From Nocardioides yefusunii (GTDB lineage Bacteria > Actinomycetota > Actinomycetes > Propionibacteriales > Nocardioidaceae): DNA of 64,000 nucleotides. Position 1 is the stretch's first letter, and every line of letters begins with the position of its first letter. A model generated the notes under the pieces. The model was given only the letters and a program-made list of their open reading frames with translations, was not told the origin of the DNA and did no database searches. Where the stretch lies: positions 1,674,001 to 1,738,000 of the forward strand of contig NZ_CP034929.1 in NCBI RefSeq assembly GCF_004014875.1. The letters run 5' to 3'. The translations under genes were made by a program, and so were the position numbers. Positions 42,717-52,016 of this stretch are shown one piece after another.

Positions 42717-43418
42717 TCATCTCACGGGGGCGACCAGACCCTCCAGACGGTCACCGCGGAGTCGGTCGAACTTGCGAGGGCGGTGCCGGCGACGATTGAG
42801 CACAGCGACCTCCAGATCCGCGACACCGATCGTGCGGTCCCCTTGGTCGGAGTGCCCCAGCGCCGCGACCGCCACCCGCACCGCCGCCTCCAGGTCCATG
42901 TCTGGACGCCAGTGTTCCTGCAGGTGCTCGGCCACGACCTCTGCGGCACCGCCCATCACTGCGTAACGATGCTCATCGGCCACCTGACCGTCGTAGGTGA
43001 GTCGGTAGATCTGGTCGTCGGCGGCGCTGTCGCCGACCTCGGCGACGAAGAGCTCGACCTCGTAGGGCTTCTCCCCGCCGGCGGAGAACACGGTGCCCAG
43101 GGTCTGGGCGTAGGCGTTGGCGAGCCCCCGGCCCGTGACGTCACGGCGGTCGTAGGCGTAGCCGCGCATGTCGGCGAGTCTGACGCCAGCGATCCGGAGG
43201 TTCTCGAACTCGTTGTAACGCCCCACTGCGGCGAACGCGATCCGGTCGTAGATCTCCGAAACCTTGTGCAGGGCCTGGGAGGGGTTCTCGGTGGCGAAGA
43301 GGACGCCGTCGGCGTACTGCACGACGACGACGCTGCGTCCCCGGGCGATGCCCTTGCGGGCGAAGTCGGCGCGGTCCTTCATCATCTGCTCGGGCGAGAC
43401 GTAGAACGGGGTGGTCAT
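42717..43418 (-). CDS. prcA: Proteasome alpha subunit PrcA
   Basis: A 233-residue alpha-type subunit: the gate segment [29 protein letters not shown] and core ASP fold ([16 protein letters not shown]). It forms the outer rings and the gate of the 20S core. ATG at 43418 follows AGGAGA; the codons further upstream overlap prcB. Last gene of the arc-dop-pup-prcB-prcA unit. Confidence 0.97.
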   Translation of the reverse strand: MTTPFYVSPEQMMKDRADFARKGIARGRSVVVVQYADGVLFATENPSQALHKVSEIYDRIAFAAVGRYNEFENLRIAGVRLADMRGYAYDRRDVTGRGLANAYAQTLGTVFSAGGEKPYEVELFVAEVGDSAADDQIYRLTYDGQVADEHRYAVMGGAAEVVAEHLQEHWRPDMDLEAAVRVAVAALGHSDQGDRTIGVADLEVAVLNRRRHRPRKFDRLRGDRLEGLVAPVR

Positions 43419-43459
43419 CAAGATCTCCTGGGCGGTGCGTGGCGGGCAGGGCGTGACGC

Positions 43460-44329
43460 TCACACGAGCGGGGCGACCGGCCCGTCGGGACGCAGAAGAC
43501 GTGCCGCGACGACACGATCGGCGACCTCGGCGACGTCGGCGTCACTGAGCCGGTGGCCGCCCTCGGCAGTGACGACGTGGACCACGGGGAAGATTCGCCG
43601 GGCGAGGTCGGGACCTCCGGTGGCGGAGTCGTCGTCAGCGGCGTCGTACAGGGCCTGGACGACGGCGGCGACGCATCCGTCCTGGTCGAGGTCCTCGCGG
43701 TAGAGCTTCTTCAAGGACCCACGGGCGAAGACGGACCCGGAGCCCACTGAGTGGAAGGCGGTCTCCTCGTACCTGCCGCCGGTGACGTCGTAGGAGAAGA
43801 TCCGGCCGTGCCCGGTGGCGAGGTCGTGCCCGGCGAAGAGTGGGACCACGGCGAGGCCTTGCATGGCCATGGCGAGGTTGTTGCGGATCAGTGCAGCCAG
43901 GCGGTTGGCCTTGCCGTCCATGGAGAGCGTGGTGCCCTCGATCTTCTCGTAGTGCTCCAGTTCGGTCTGGAAGAGACGCACCATCTCGACGGCCAGTCCG
44001 GCGGTGCCGGCGATCCCGACGACGGAGTACTCGTCGGCGGGGAAGACCTTCTCGATGTCTCGTTGGGCGATGACGTTGCCCATCGTGGCGCGGCGGTCGC
44101 CGGCCATCACGACGCCCCCGTTGAAGGTGGCGGCGACGATCGTGGTGCCGTGCGGGGCGAGGTGTCCCAGGTCGCGGCCCTGTTCCGCTGCGTGCGTCGC
44201 GGAGCTGGGCAGGTGCGGCAGCAGGTCAGGGGCCTGGGTGGTGAGGAAGTCGGAGAAGCTGGACGTCCCCGGAGCCATGAAGGCGCCGGGGATCCGGGCC
44301 TGGTGCGAGGAGGGGGTGTTGTGGGGCAC
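43460..44329 (-). CDS. prcB: Proteasome beta subunit PrcB
   Basis: A 289-residue beta-type precursor. A 61-residue propeptide precedes the Gly-Thr cleavage site [10 protein letters not shown], so Thr62 becomes the catalytic N-terminal threonine. GDRRATMGN and [14 protein letters not shown] follow. It supplies proteolytic activity of the inner rings. GTG start immediately after the pup stop. Confidence 0.97.
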   Translation of the reverse strand: MPHNTPSSHQARIPGAFMAPGTSSFSDFLTTQAPDLLPHLPSSATHAAEQGRDLGHLAPHGTTIVAATFNGGVVMAGDRRATMGNVIAQRDIEKVFPADEYSVVGIAGTAGLAVEMVRLFQTELEHYEKIEGTTLSMDGKANRLAALIRNNLAMAMQGLAVVPLFAGHDLATGHGRIFSYDVTGGRYEETAFHSVGSGSVFARGSLKKLYREDLDQDGCVAAVVQALYDAADDDSATGGPDLARRIFPVVHVVTAEGGHRLSDADVAEVADRVVAARLLRPDGPVAPLV

Positions 44330-44527
44330 TCACTGACCTCCCTTCTGCACGAACGAACGCACGAAGTCCTCGGCGTTGGACTCCAACACCTCGTCGATCT
44401 CGTCGAGGATCGCGTCGACGTCGTCGTCCAGGGCCTCCTTGCGCTCGGCGACGTCGCTGTCGGTGGCGGCGTCGACCTGCTCGCCGTCCTGGGTGGACTT
44501 CCGCGTCTGCTTCTGTTCCTGGGACAT
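44330..44527 (-). CDS. pup: Prokaryotic ubiquitin-like protein Pup
   Basis: A 65-residue, acidic, largely disordered protein ending KGGQ. The terminal Gln must be deamidated to Glu by Dop before ligation. The helix-forming region DDVDAILDEIDEVLESNAED binds the coiled coil of ARC. The ATG at 44527 is 10 nt after the dop stop. Confidence 0.97.
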   Translation of the reverse strand: MSQEQKQTRKSTQDGEQVDAATDSDVAERKEALDDDVDAILDEIDEVLESNAEDFVRSFVQKGGQ

Positions 44528-44537
44528 GGTGGAACCC

Positions 44538-46049
44538 CTATCTGTGGTCGGCGGTGAGAGCAGCGAACAATTCCGCGGCAGTGCGGTGGCGGTCAAGGAG
44601 TCCGCCGACCCGCGCCTTGGTGCCGCGCAGGGGGTCGGGGGTGGGGATGCGCTGCAGCGAGGAGCGGCCCGGGAGGTCGAGGATGACGCTGTCCCAAGAC
44701 GCGGCGGCGACCTCGTCGGGGTAGCGCAGCAGGCACTGCCCACGGAACCAGGCGCGAGTGTCCTCCGGGGGTTCGGTGACCGCACGCAGGACGGCCTCGG
44801 CGTCGACGAGGCGTTCCATGTGACCGCCGGCGACGAGTTTGTGGTGGAGTCCCTTGCTTGTGCGCAGGTCGGCGTACTGCAGGTCGACCAGGGCCAGTTT
44901 GGGGTGGTCCCAGGCCAGCCCGTCACGTTCGCGGTAGCGCTGGAGGATCTTGAGCTTGGCGACCCAGTCCAGCTCTCCCGCGCACAGCATCGGGTTGGTC
45001 TCCAGACGGGTCAGGACGCTCTCCCAACGCTCCATCACCGCCACGGTCTGGGGATCCTCGTCAGCGCCGGTGCGCTTGACGTGGTCGCGGGCCCGTTCGA
45101 GGTGGATCCACTGCAGGTCGAGGGCGGTCATGAGGCGGCCGTCGACGAGTTCGACGCGGTGGGCCAGCGACGGGTCGTGGGAGACCGCGCGCAGCTCGGC
45201 GACGGGGTGCCGCAGCGCGAGGTCGTCGGGCATGACGTCGGCCTCGATCATGTCCAGGACCAGGGCGGTGGTGCCGTACTTGAGGAACGTGGACACCTCA
45301 GCGAGGTTCGCGTCACCGACGATGACGTGGAGACGTCGGTGCTGGGAGGGGTCGGCGTGCGGTTCGTCGCGGGTGTTGACGATCGGGCGGCGCATCGTGG
45401 TCTCGAGGCCGACCTCGACCTCGAAGAAGTCGGCCCGCTGGCTCAGTTGGAACCCCGGATGGCGCCCGTCGCGTCCGATCCCCACCCGCCCTGCGCCACA
45501 GACCACTTGGCGGCTCACGAAGAACGGGATCAGGTGCTTGACGATGTTGCGGAACGGGGTGGCGCGCGCCATCAGGTAGTTCTCGTGGGTGCCGTAGGAG
45601 ACGCCCTTGCCGTCGGTGTTGTTCTTGTAGAGCACCACCGACGGTCCGCCCCGGGCGTTGACCAGTTCAGCCGCGCGCCGCATCACCTCCTCGCCGGCCT
45701 TCTCCCACCGGACGACGTCGATCGGCGTGGTCACCTCGGGTGAGGAGAACTCCGGATGTGCGTGGTCGACGTAGAGCCGGGCGCCGTTGGTGAGGATGAC
45801 GTTGGCCAGCCCGAGGTCCTCGTCGGTCAGTTGGCTGGGGTCGGCGTTCTCCCGCGCGATCTCGTGGCCACGGGCGTCACGCAGCGGATGTTCCTCCTCG
45901 AAGTCCCAGCGGGCGCGCCGGGCGTTGAGTTCGGCCGCCGCGTAGGCGTTCACCACCCAGGAGGAGCTCTGCATCGGGTTCGCGCCGGGATTGCCGAGCA
46001 CCTGGATCCCGTACTCGACCTCGCTCCCCATCACCCGGCGGACGGTCAC
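44538..46049 (-). CDS. dop: Pup deamidase/depupylase Dop
   Basis: A 503-residue relative of Paf[56 protein letters not shown]. It deamidates Pup-Gln and removes Pup from substrates. It carries the longer Dop-type segment after the first strands that PafA lacks. GTG start overlaps the ARC stop by 4 nt. Confidence 0.97.
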   Translation of the reverse strand: MTVRRVMGSEVEYGIQVLGNPGANPMQSSSWVVNAYAAAELNARRARWDFEEEHPLRDARGHEIARENADPSQLTDEDLGLANVILTNGARLYVDHAHPEFSSPEVTTPIDVVRWEKAGEEVMRRAAELVNARGGPSVVLYKNNTDGKGVSYGTHENYLMARATPFRNIVKHLIPFFVSRQVVCGAGRVGIGRDGRHPGFQLSQRADFFEVEVGLETTMRRPIVNTRDEPHADPSQHRRLHVIVGDANLAEVSTFLKYGTTALVLDMIEADVMPDDLALRHPVAELRAVSHDPSLAHRVELVDGRLMTALDLQWIHLERARDHVKRTGADEDPQTVAVMERWESVLTRLETNPMLCAGELDWVAKLKILQRYRERDGLAWDHPKLALVDLQYADLRTSKGLHHKLVAGGHMERLVDAEAVLRAVTEPPEDTRAWFRGQCLLRYPDEVAAASWDSVILDLPGRSSLQRIPTPDPLRGTKARVGGLLDRHRTAAELFAALTADHR

Positions 46050-47833
46050 AGGTACTGGCCCGTGCTCGTCGCGGTGTCGATCGACCGTCCGGGTTCGGTG
46101 CCCTGCTTGCCGGTGACGAGCGTGCGGATGAAGACGATCCGTTCGCCCTTCTTGCCCGAGATCCGAGCCCAGTCGTCGGGGTTGGTGGTGTTGGGCAGGT
46201 CCTCGTTCTCCTTGAACTCGTCGACGCAGGCCTGGAGCAGGTGCTGGACCCGGATGCCACGGCGTCCGGTCTCGATCAGGTCCTTGATCGCGCTCTTCTT
46301 GGCGCGGTCGACGATGTTCTGGATCATCGCCCCGGAGTTGAAGTCCTTGAAGTAGAGGACCTCCTTGTCGCCGTCGGCGTAGGTCACCTCCAGGAACCGG
46401 TTCTCGTCGGTCTCGCGGTACATCCGCTCCACGGTGGTGCGGATCATCGCGTCGACGCAGGCATCACGGCTTCCGCCGAACTCGGCCAGGTCGTCCTCGG
46501 CCAGCGGAAGATCGGCGGTGAGGTACTTGGCGAAGATGTCGTGGGCCGACTGGGCGTCGGGACGTTCGATCTTGATCTTCACGTCGAGTCGTCCGGGCCG
46601 CAGGATCGCGGGATCGATCATGTCCTCGCGGTTGGAGGCACCGATGACGAGGACGTTCTCCAAGGTCTCGACGCCGTCGATCTCGCTGAGCAACTGCGGA
46701 ACGATGGTGTTCTCCACGTCGGAGGAGACGCCGGAGCCGCGGGTGCGGAAGAGGGAGTCCATCTCGTCGAAGAAGACGATGACGGGGGTGCCCATCGAGG
46801 CCTTCTCCCGGGCACGCTGGAACACGAGACGGATGTGGCGCTCGGTCTCGCCCACGAACTTGTTCAGGAGCTCGGGCCCCTTGATGTTGAGGAAGTAGGA
46901 ACGTCCTTCGGCTCCGGTGCGCTCGGCGACCTTCTTCGCGAGGGAGTTCGCGACCGCCTTCGCAATCAGCGTCTTGCCGCACCCGGGAGGGCCGTAGAGC
47001 AGGATCCCCTTGGGCGGACGGAGCTTGTGCTCGGCGAAGAGCTCGGGGTGCAGGTACGGGAGCTCGACGGCGTCACGGATCAGCTCGATCTGGCCACCGA
47101 GACCACCGATCGACTCGTAGGCGATGTCGGGAACCTCCTCCAGGACGAGGTCTTCCACCTCCGACTTCGGGACCCGTTCGAGGGCGAATCCGCTGCGGGT
47201 GTCGACGAGGAGGGAGTCGCCCACCTTCACCTCGCCCAGGATCGGCGTCGCGAGCCGGACGACGCGTTCGTCGTCGCTGTGTCCCACGACCAGTGCCCGG
47301 TCTCCCCCGGCCATGATCTCCTTGACCAGCGTGACCTCGCCGGTGTCCTCGTGCTCGTGCACCGCGACCACGTTCAGTGCCTCGTTGAGCAGCACCTCAC
47401 GGCCTGGGGTCAGGTCCTCGGACCGCACGTCGGGACTGACCTCGACCCGCAGTTTCCGCCCGGCCTGCAGGACGTCGGCGGTGCCGTCGGGGTGGAGAGT
47501 CACCAACACCGCGAAACCCGACGGCGGCTGGGCCAGTTTCTCCACCTCCGCGTGCAGCGTGGTGATCTGGTCACGGGCCTGACGCAGCGTCGTCCGCAGC
47601 TGTTCGTTGTGGGCGGTCGTTCCGTCCAGGAGCCGCCGGGTCTCCTCCAGACTCCGCTCCAACTGACGGGTCCGGTCCGGCGCACAGGCATGCGAGTCGC
47701 GCACCTGGCGCAGTTCGGACTCCAGGGTGTGGATGCGCCGCGTCAGGGCCTCGACCGCGTCCGCCCCCTCCGCCCCGGGGCGCGTCGAGTCGTCCTCGTC
47801 GTGCCGTGCTGGTCCACCGTCGGGGTAGGTCAT
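46046..47833 (-). CDS. arc: Proteasome-associated AAA ATPase ARC/Mpa
   Basis: A 595-residue ATPase: N-terminal coiled coil (about 20-80) that binds Pup, two OB domains (about 85-235), then AAA module with Walker [11 protein letters not shown] and Walker [16 protein letters not shown] region and the C-terminal TGQYL, whose GQYL end docks into the 20S core. ATG at 47833 follows a perfect GGAGGTGA ribosome site. It leads the proteasome operon. Confidence 0.96.
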   Translation of the reverse strand: MTYPDGGPARHDEDDSTRPGAEGADAVEALTRRIHTLESELRQVRDSHACAPDRTRQLERSLEETRRLLDGTTAHNEQLRTTLRQARDQITTLHAEVEKLAQPPSGFAVLVTLHPDGTADVLQAGRKLRVEVSPDVRSEDLTPGREVLLNEALNVVAVHEHEDTGEVTLVKEIMAGGDRALVVGHSDDERVVRLATPILGEVKVGDSLLVDTRSGFALERVPKSEVEDLVLEEVPDIAYESIGGLGGQIELIRDAVELPYLHPELFAEHKLRPPKGILLYGPPGCGKTLIAKAVANSLAKKVAERTGAEGRSYFLNIKGPELLNKFVGETERHIRLVFQRAREKASMGTPVIVFFDEMDSLFRTRGSGVSSDVENTIVPQLLSEIDGVETLENVLVIGASNREDMIDPAILRPGRLDVKIKIERPDAQSAHDIFAKYLTADLPLAEDDLAEFGGSRDACVDAMIRTTVERMYRETDENRFLEVTYADGDKEVLYFKDFNSGAMIQNIVDRAKKSAIKDLIETGRRGIRVQHLLQACVDEFKENEDLPNTTNPDDWARISGKKGERIVFIRTLVTGKQGTEPGRSIDTATSTGQYL

Positions 47834-47935
47834 GGGGTCACCTCCAGTCACTGCGACCCTACCCATTCGGGGGCACTGCGGAAGTCCCCTGAGCGGCGAC
47901 CCGATCACGATTGGAAAACGTGCAGCGGCGGAATG

Positions 47936-47971
47936 CAGCAGGGCCCCGACGTCGAGGTCGGGGCCCTGCTG
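47936..47971 (-). terminator. Terminator downstream of trmI
   Basis: CAGCAGGGCCCCGAC (47936-47950), six-base loop, GTCGGGGCCCTGCTG (47957-47971): a perfect 15-bp stem between trmI and arc. Confidence 0.75.
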
Positions 47972-48032
47972 GGTCGAACGTGACTGACCGATGACCAGTG
48001 AGTCGCCGGTCAGTCGCCGGTCACGGGGTAGT

Positions 48033-48995
48033 TCAGGAGTCGGCGGACTCCTCGAACACGGCGGCCGGGAGGTCTGCGGGACGCGGGCCGGTGTAGTCAG
48101 GACCGTACGCGCCCGGGGCCGGACGACGCTTCTTGACCGGCGGACGCTCGCCCGGGGCCATGCGGCGTGCGGTCACCAGGAAGGCGGTGTGGCCGATCAT
48201 CTTGTGGTCGGGGCGCACGGCCAGACCCTCGACGTGCCAGTCGCGCACGAGGCTCTCCCAGGCGTGCGGCTCGGTGAATCCGCCGTGCGCACGCAGCGTC
48301 TCCACGACACGCGAGAGCTGGGTGGTGGTGGCCACGTAGACACAGATGATGCCTCCGGGAACCAGGGCCTCACCCACGGCGTCGACGCACTCCCAGGGGG
48401 CGAGCATGTCGAGGATGACGCGGTCGACCTTGTGCTCCAGCTTGGGCAGTTCCTCGGCGAGGTCGCCCAGACGGAGGTCCCAGTTGGGGTGCTCCCCACC
48501 GAAGTACTGGGTGACGTTCTTGCGGGCGACGTCGAGGAACTCCTCGCGACGCTCGAACGAGATCACCTTGCCGAACGGACCCACCGCACGCAGCAGCGTG
48601 CAGGAGAGCGAACCCGAACCGGCGCCGGCCTCGACCACGATCGAGCCGGGGAAGACGTCGGCCGAGGAGACGATCTGGGCCGAGTCCTTGGGGTAGATGA
48701 CCGCGGCACCGCGGGGCATCGAGACCACGAACTCGCTCAGCAGCGGGCGGAAGACCAGGTACTGGCCGCCGGCGGAGGAATTGATGGTGAAGCCCTCTTC
48801 GCGACCGATCATGTCGTCGTGGGCGAGGTGGCCCTTGTTGGAGAAGAACATCTTGCCCGCAACGAGCTCGAAGTTGTGGCGACGGCCCTTCTGGTCGGTC
48901 AGGCGCACCCACTCGCCCTCACGGAGGGGGCCACGGTGCACCCCCGCCCAGGCTTCGGCAGGAACGTCGGGGGTCGGCGTCAGGGCGTCACTCAT
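48033..48995 (-). CDS. trmI: tRNA (adenine-58-N1)-methyltransferase TrmI
   Basis: A 320-residue methyltransferase: N-terminal domain ([19 protein letters not shown]), then Rossmann SAM site [14 protein letters not shown] and [17 protein letters not shown]. It makes m1A58 in tRNA. Its -10 box TAAAGT begins at the stop codon of the upstream protease gene, giving a leaderless ATG at 48995. Arginine- and lysine-rich C-terminal tail. Confidence 0.93.
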   Translation of the reverse strand: MSDALTPTPDVPAEAWAGVHRGPLREGEWVRLTDQKGRRHNFELVAGKMFFSNKGHLAHDDMIGREEGFTINSSAGGQYLVFRPLLSEFVVSMPRGAAVIYPKDSAQIVSSADVFPGSIVVEAGAGSGSLSCTLLRAVGPFGKVISFERREEFLDVARKNVTQYFGGEHPNWDLRLGDLAEELPKLEHKVDRVILDMLAPWECVDAVGEALVPGGIICVYVATTTQLSRVVETLRAHGGFTEPHAWESLVRDWHVEGLAVRPDHKMIGHTAFLVTARRMAPGERPPVKKRRPAPGAYGPDYTGPRPADLPAAVFEESADS

Positions 48996-49002
48996 GGGGT
49001 GA

Positions 49003-49008
49003 ACTTTA
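49003..49008 (-). promoter_or_regulatory. -10 box TAAAGT overlapping upstream stop codon
   Basis: On the minus strand TAAAGT ends 7 nt before the trmI ATG; its first three bases are the TAA stop of the site-2 protease gene. Confidence 0.5.
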
Positions 49009-50208
49009 GGCGGGGGTGCCGCGGAACGCGCGATCGACGTCGGCGGTCGACAGGACGCCGTGGACCGCACCGGTCGCGTCGACGACGAGGTACTCACTCA
49101 GCGGGCTCCTGCCGATGGCCCGGACCAGGTCTTCACCCACCAGCGTCACCGGGAGCACCGCCCCCGGCCCGACACTGCGGGCGACCTCGCTGACCGACAT
49201 CCAGGCCCGGCGATGTTCGGGAACCGCGAGGAGCGCGGCCTCGGAGACGATCCCGACCGGACGGCGCTGCTCGTCGACGGTCACGATGCCACCGGCCTGC
49301 TCGGCCTGGGCCCGTGCCACGGCGAGGTTGAGCGGCATCTGGGAGTCGACCAGGCAGGTTCGGCGGGCCAGGTCGCGGACCACGAGTGCGGGGAGCTTCT
49401 CCATCATGCGGGCCCGGGCCACCACGGCGTTGGCGCCTCCCAGCAGGAAGATCGCCACGACTGCGGCCAGGACGAAGTCGATGACGCCGGGGGTGATGTC
49501 GAGGACGGCCCCGAGCAGGAACGGATAGGCCAGCATCAGCACGGCCAGCACCCGGCCGCACCATCCCGCGACCAGGCTTCCCCGGTGCGGGTTCCCGGTG
49601 AGCTTCCAGACGCCGGCCTTGAGCACCCGACCGCCGTCGAGGGGCAGGGCCGGCAGCAGGTTGAGCACGCCGATCAGCAGGTTCGCACCGGCCAGCCCCT
49701 CCACGCCCACACGGAGGACTCCCTCGGGAGTCAGGAACCACAGACCCACACCGAGTGCACCGATGGCCAAGGACGTGATCGGACCGACCACCGCCACCCA
49801 GAACTCCTGCTTGGGGGTGCGTGCCTCGCCCTCGACGGCGGTCGCGCCGCCCAGGAAGTGCAGGGTGATGCTGGTGACGCGGGCACCGAAACGACGCGCC
49901 ATGAGTGCGTGCGACGCCTCGTGCAGCAGGATCGCGAGGTAGAGGATCACCGCGAAGGCGAAGCCGGCCACGTACTTCCAGGCACCGATGCCCGGCTGGA
50001 CCTGCTCGATCCGCGGGGAGACGATCCACGACACCAGTGCCGCGACGATGAACCACGACGACGTCACCAGGACGTCGGCACCCGCGATGCTGCCGAGCCG
50101 GATGGTGCCGGCAGGGCGACGCGGCGGTGGCCCGGGGACGGGATCCCGCTGTGGTTCAGGGGTGGGGCGACCCGGTTCGGGATGCGGGTCCTGCGGAGAG
50201 TGCGACAC
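49006..50208 (-). CDS. Site-2 protease family (M50) with two CBS domains
   Basis: A 400-residue membrane metalloprotease: zinc motif LLHEASH (about residue 96), second motif NLLPALPLDGGRVL, six spans, then paired CBS domains (about 280-395). It cuts within the membrane; CBS domains may sense nucleotides. Pro-rich N-terminus. GTG at 50208 is leaderless (TAGGGT). It is followed by trmI, probably partly on the same transcript. Confidence 0.92.
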   Translation of the reverse strand: MSHSPQDPHPEPGRPTPEPQRDPVPGPPPRRPAGTIRLGSIAGADVLVTSSWFIVAALVSWIVSPRIEQVQPGIGAWKYVAGFAFAVILYLAILLHEASHALMARRFGARVTSITLHFLGGATAVEGEARTPKQEFWVAVVGPITSLAIGALGVGLWFLTPEGVLRVGVEGLAGANLLIGVLNLLPALPLDGGRVLKAGVWKLTGNPHRGSLVAGWCGRVLAVLMLAYPFLLGAVLDITPGVIDFVLAAVVAIFLLGGANAVVARARMMEKLPALVVRDLARRTCLVDSQMPLNLAVARAQAEQAGGIVTVDEQRRPVGIVSEAALLAVPEHRRAWMSVSEVARSVGPGAVLPVTLVGEDLVRAIGRSPLSEYLVVDATGAVHGVLSTADVDRAFRGTPA

Positions 50209-50214
50209 GACCAG

Positions 50215-50220
50215 ACCCTA
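50215..50220 (-). promoter_or_regulatory. -10 box TAGGGT, leaderless protease start
   Basis: On the minus strand TAGGGT ends 6 nt before the GTG at 50208. Confidence 0.5.
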
Positions 50221-50235
50221 GCCGAGCGGACGCGG

Positions 50236-50988
50236 TCAGCCCCGACCGGCGAACGCCTCACGGTGGATGCGTCCTGCCTCGGCGGCGTCGATGCCGTCGA
50301 GGGTGTCGCGGAAGATCCGGCGTTCGCCCTGCTCGACCGGGACGTGCAGGGGCACGACGAGCACGGCGCAGCCGGCGTCCTGCGCAGACCTGGTGCCGGT
50401 GCCGGAGTCCTCGATCGCGAGGCACTCAGCGGGCTCGAGACCCAACTGCGCGGCGGCCACGAGGTAGGGCTCGGGGTGGGGCTTGCCGTGCTTCACCGCA
50501 TCGCCGGTGACGACGACGTCGAAACCGTGACCGCCGAGCACCTCGAGGATCGGGTCGACGAAGCGCTGGTAGGACATGGTGACCAGGCCGCACGGGACAC
50601 CGGCGTCGGCGAGGGAGCCGAGGAGTTCCCGGGCGCCGGGGCGCCACGGGATGCCTTGGCGCAACTTGTCGACCACGCCGTCGAGCAGGAGTTCCACGAT
50701 CTGCTCGGCCGGCAGCGGCACCGGCCCGTGCTCGGCGATGTAGCGCGCGGAGTCGATGAGTGCGTTGCCGACGAGATGATGGGCGTGCTCCAACGACCAG
50801 GTGCCGCCGTGCGCCTCGACGATCTCGAACTCGGTGGCGATCCAGTACTGCTCGGTGTCGACCAGGGTTCCGTCCATGTCCCACAGCACCGCGGCAGGCA
50901 GGTGCCGGGCGTCGACACCGGAAACAGGGCTGGCGTTCAGGACAGGTGCGGTGCTCACGGTTTCCTCCGGCGTCGTCGTCTCCCCCAC
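50236..50988 (-). CDS. HAD-family hydrolase (beta-phosphoglucomutase-like)
   Basis: A 250-residue HAD phosphatase: nucleophile motif WDMDGTLVDTE, a helical cap, LVTMSYQRF, KHGKPHPEPYL and AIEDSGTGTRSA. It acts on a small phosphorylated metabolite. Two starts compete: GTG 50988, placed 6 nt after TAGGGT (leaderless), and GTG 50958, preceded by a strong GGAGGAAA site. Ten residues differ (240 or 250 aa). Confidence 0.9.
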   Translation of the reverse strand: MGETTTPEETVSTAPVLNASPVSGVDARHLPAAVLWDMDGTLVDTEQYWIATEFEIVEAHGGTWSLEHAHHLVGNALIDSARYIAEHGPVPLPAEQIVELLLDGVVDKLRQGIPWRPGARELLGSLADAGVPCGLVTMSYQRFVDPILEVLGGHGFDVVVTGDAVKHGKPHPEPYLVAAAQLGLEPAECLAIEDSGTGTRSAQDAGCAVLVVPLHVPVEQGERRIFRDTLDGIDAAEAGRIHREAFAGRG

Positions 50989-50994
50989 CGCTCC

Positions 50995-51000
50995 ACCCTA
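50995..51000 (-). promoter_or_regulatory. -10 box TAGGGT for HAD gene
   Basis: On the minus strand TAGGGT ends 6 nt before the GTG at 50988. Confidence 0.5.
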
Positions 51001-51173
51001 GGCAGCACGAGCCGGCAGCCCGACATCGCCACCGGTGTCCAGCAGCACCCGCGACACCTTTGAGTCACCTTCCAATGACGTCAAGCAATGGCAAATAGAT
51101 TCAAACACAGAGAATTCATTTCCAGCGATGCGCAACACGTGTCCTGAGTACTGGAGTGACGATTGACCTGTGT

Positions 51174-51179
51174 GAAAAT
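51174..51179 (+). promoter_or_regulatory. -10 box GAAAAT before Lsr2-like gene
   Basis: GTGTGAAAATG places GAAAAT 6 nt before the ATG at 51186; no Shine-Dalgarno is present. Confidence 0.45.
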
Positions 51180-51185
51180 GCCACC

Positions 51186-51530
51186 ATGGCCATACGCACG
51201 ATTCAGGTCATTGATTCCGACATCAGTGGCACGAGTGGGGCCCAGACGATCACTTTCGCCCTCGGTGAAGCGTGGTACGAGGTCGACCTCACTCCCCTTG
51301 AGCAACACCAGCTCAGCGACGCCCTGCAGATCTACATGCAGGCAGGTCGTCGCATCACTCCCCCGCACCTGGAGAAGCAGCGCGTGGTCCCTGAGACAAC
51401 CCCGGCTCAGCGCGAACGCATCCGCACGTGGGCGCGCGCCCAGGGACTCGGATTCGCCGAGCGGGGGCGGATCCCGCGACGAGTGATCCTGGCCTGGAAC
51501 GAGGCACACCCCAACGACCAGGTCGTCTGA
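51186..51530 (+). CDS. lsr2: Lsr2-like nucleoid-associated protein
   Basis: A 114-residue protein with Lsr2 layout: N-terminal dimerisation domain (IDSDISG..TITFALGEAWYEVDL, residues about 8-33; YMQAGRRI) and a C-terminal DNA-binding domain with IRTWARAQGL and the AT-hook-like GRIPRR (about residue 97). Typical Lsr2 has RGR in the loop; here it is ERGRIP. Lsr2 bridges and silences AT-rich DNA. It lies between AT-rich stretches (51061-51120 and 51661-51900), which are probable targets. The ATG at 51186 is chosen over 51156 from alignment with Lsr2 and the leaderless -10. Confidence 0.88.
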   Translation: MAIRTIQVIDSDISGTSGAQTITFALGEAWYEVDLTPLEQHQLSDALQIYMQAGRRITPPHLEKQRVVPETTPAQRERIRTWARAQGLGFAERGRIPRRVILAWNEAHPNDQVV

Positions 51531-51552
51531 CCCGGGAGAACGACACATCACC

Positions 51553-51594
51553 GCGCAGAAGGCGCTGGGCCACGTGGCCCAGCGCCTTCTGCGC
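51553..51594 (+). terminator. Perfect 42-bp palindromic terminator
   Basis: GCGCAGAAGGCGCTGGGCCAC (51553-51573) is followed directly by its reverse complement (51574-51594), then ATTTCG. It ends the lsr2 transcript. Confidence 0.8.
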
Positions 51595-51599
51595 ATTTC

Positions 51600-52016
51600 G
51601 GGGCCGTCCGCCGCGGGCACCCTGCGTCATTGAAAACCACGGCAAACCACTGCAAACCATCCAGAACGACAGGGAAATGACGCAGAAAGACTCAAGGTCA
51701 ATTGAATGAATCCAGATGAATTCAGAGCGACGATCGAGTGGAGAAGTCATCGAAATGGGGGTCAAATAGATGTGACACCCACATCCGGACAATAAATGAC
51801 ATCACTGATGCAGTGAATCGCTTCTCACAGGCGCTTTCAGTGGTCTTTTCAATTAAGCCTTTGGGACGATCACATTGTTCTCATGAGTCACATCATTCAC
51901 TCGCGTCACTTCATCCCAACGCGAGTCGATGATCTGCAGCGCACACCTCCAGGGACCCCGCATCACCCACCTCGTGCCCGACTCACTCCCCCCCGAGAAG
52001 AAAATGAGTCGATTCG
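51600..52016. other. AT-rich gene-free tract
   Basis: No credible gene is seen between the lsr2 terminator and the GH16 start. By hand count, 51661-51900 is 45% GC, far below its neighbours. It holds the inverted repeat TCACTG-ATG-CAGTGA (51802-51816). It may be the promoter region of the GH16 gene and a binding region for the Lsr2-like protein. Confidence 0.6.
51802..51816 (+). promoter_or_regulatory. Inverted repeat TCACTG-ATG-CAGTGA
   Basis: A perfect 6-bp inverted repeat with a 3-nt centre in the AT-rich tract about 200 nt before the GH16 gene. Candidate operator. Confidence 0.35.
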
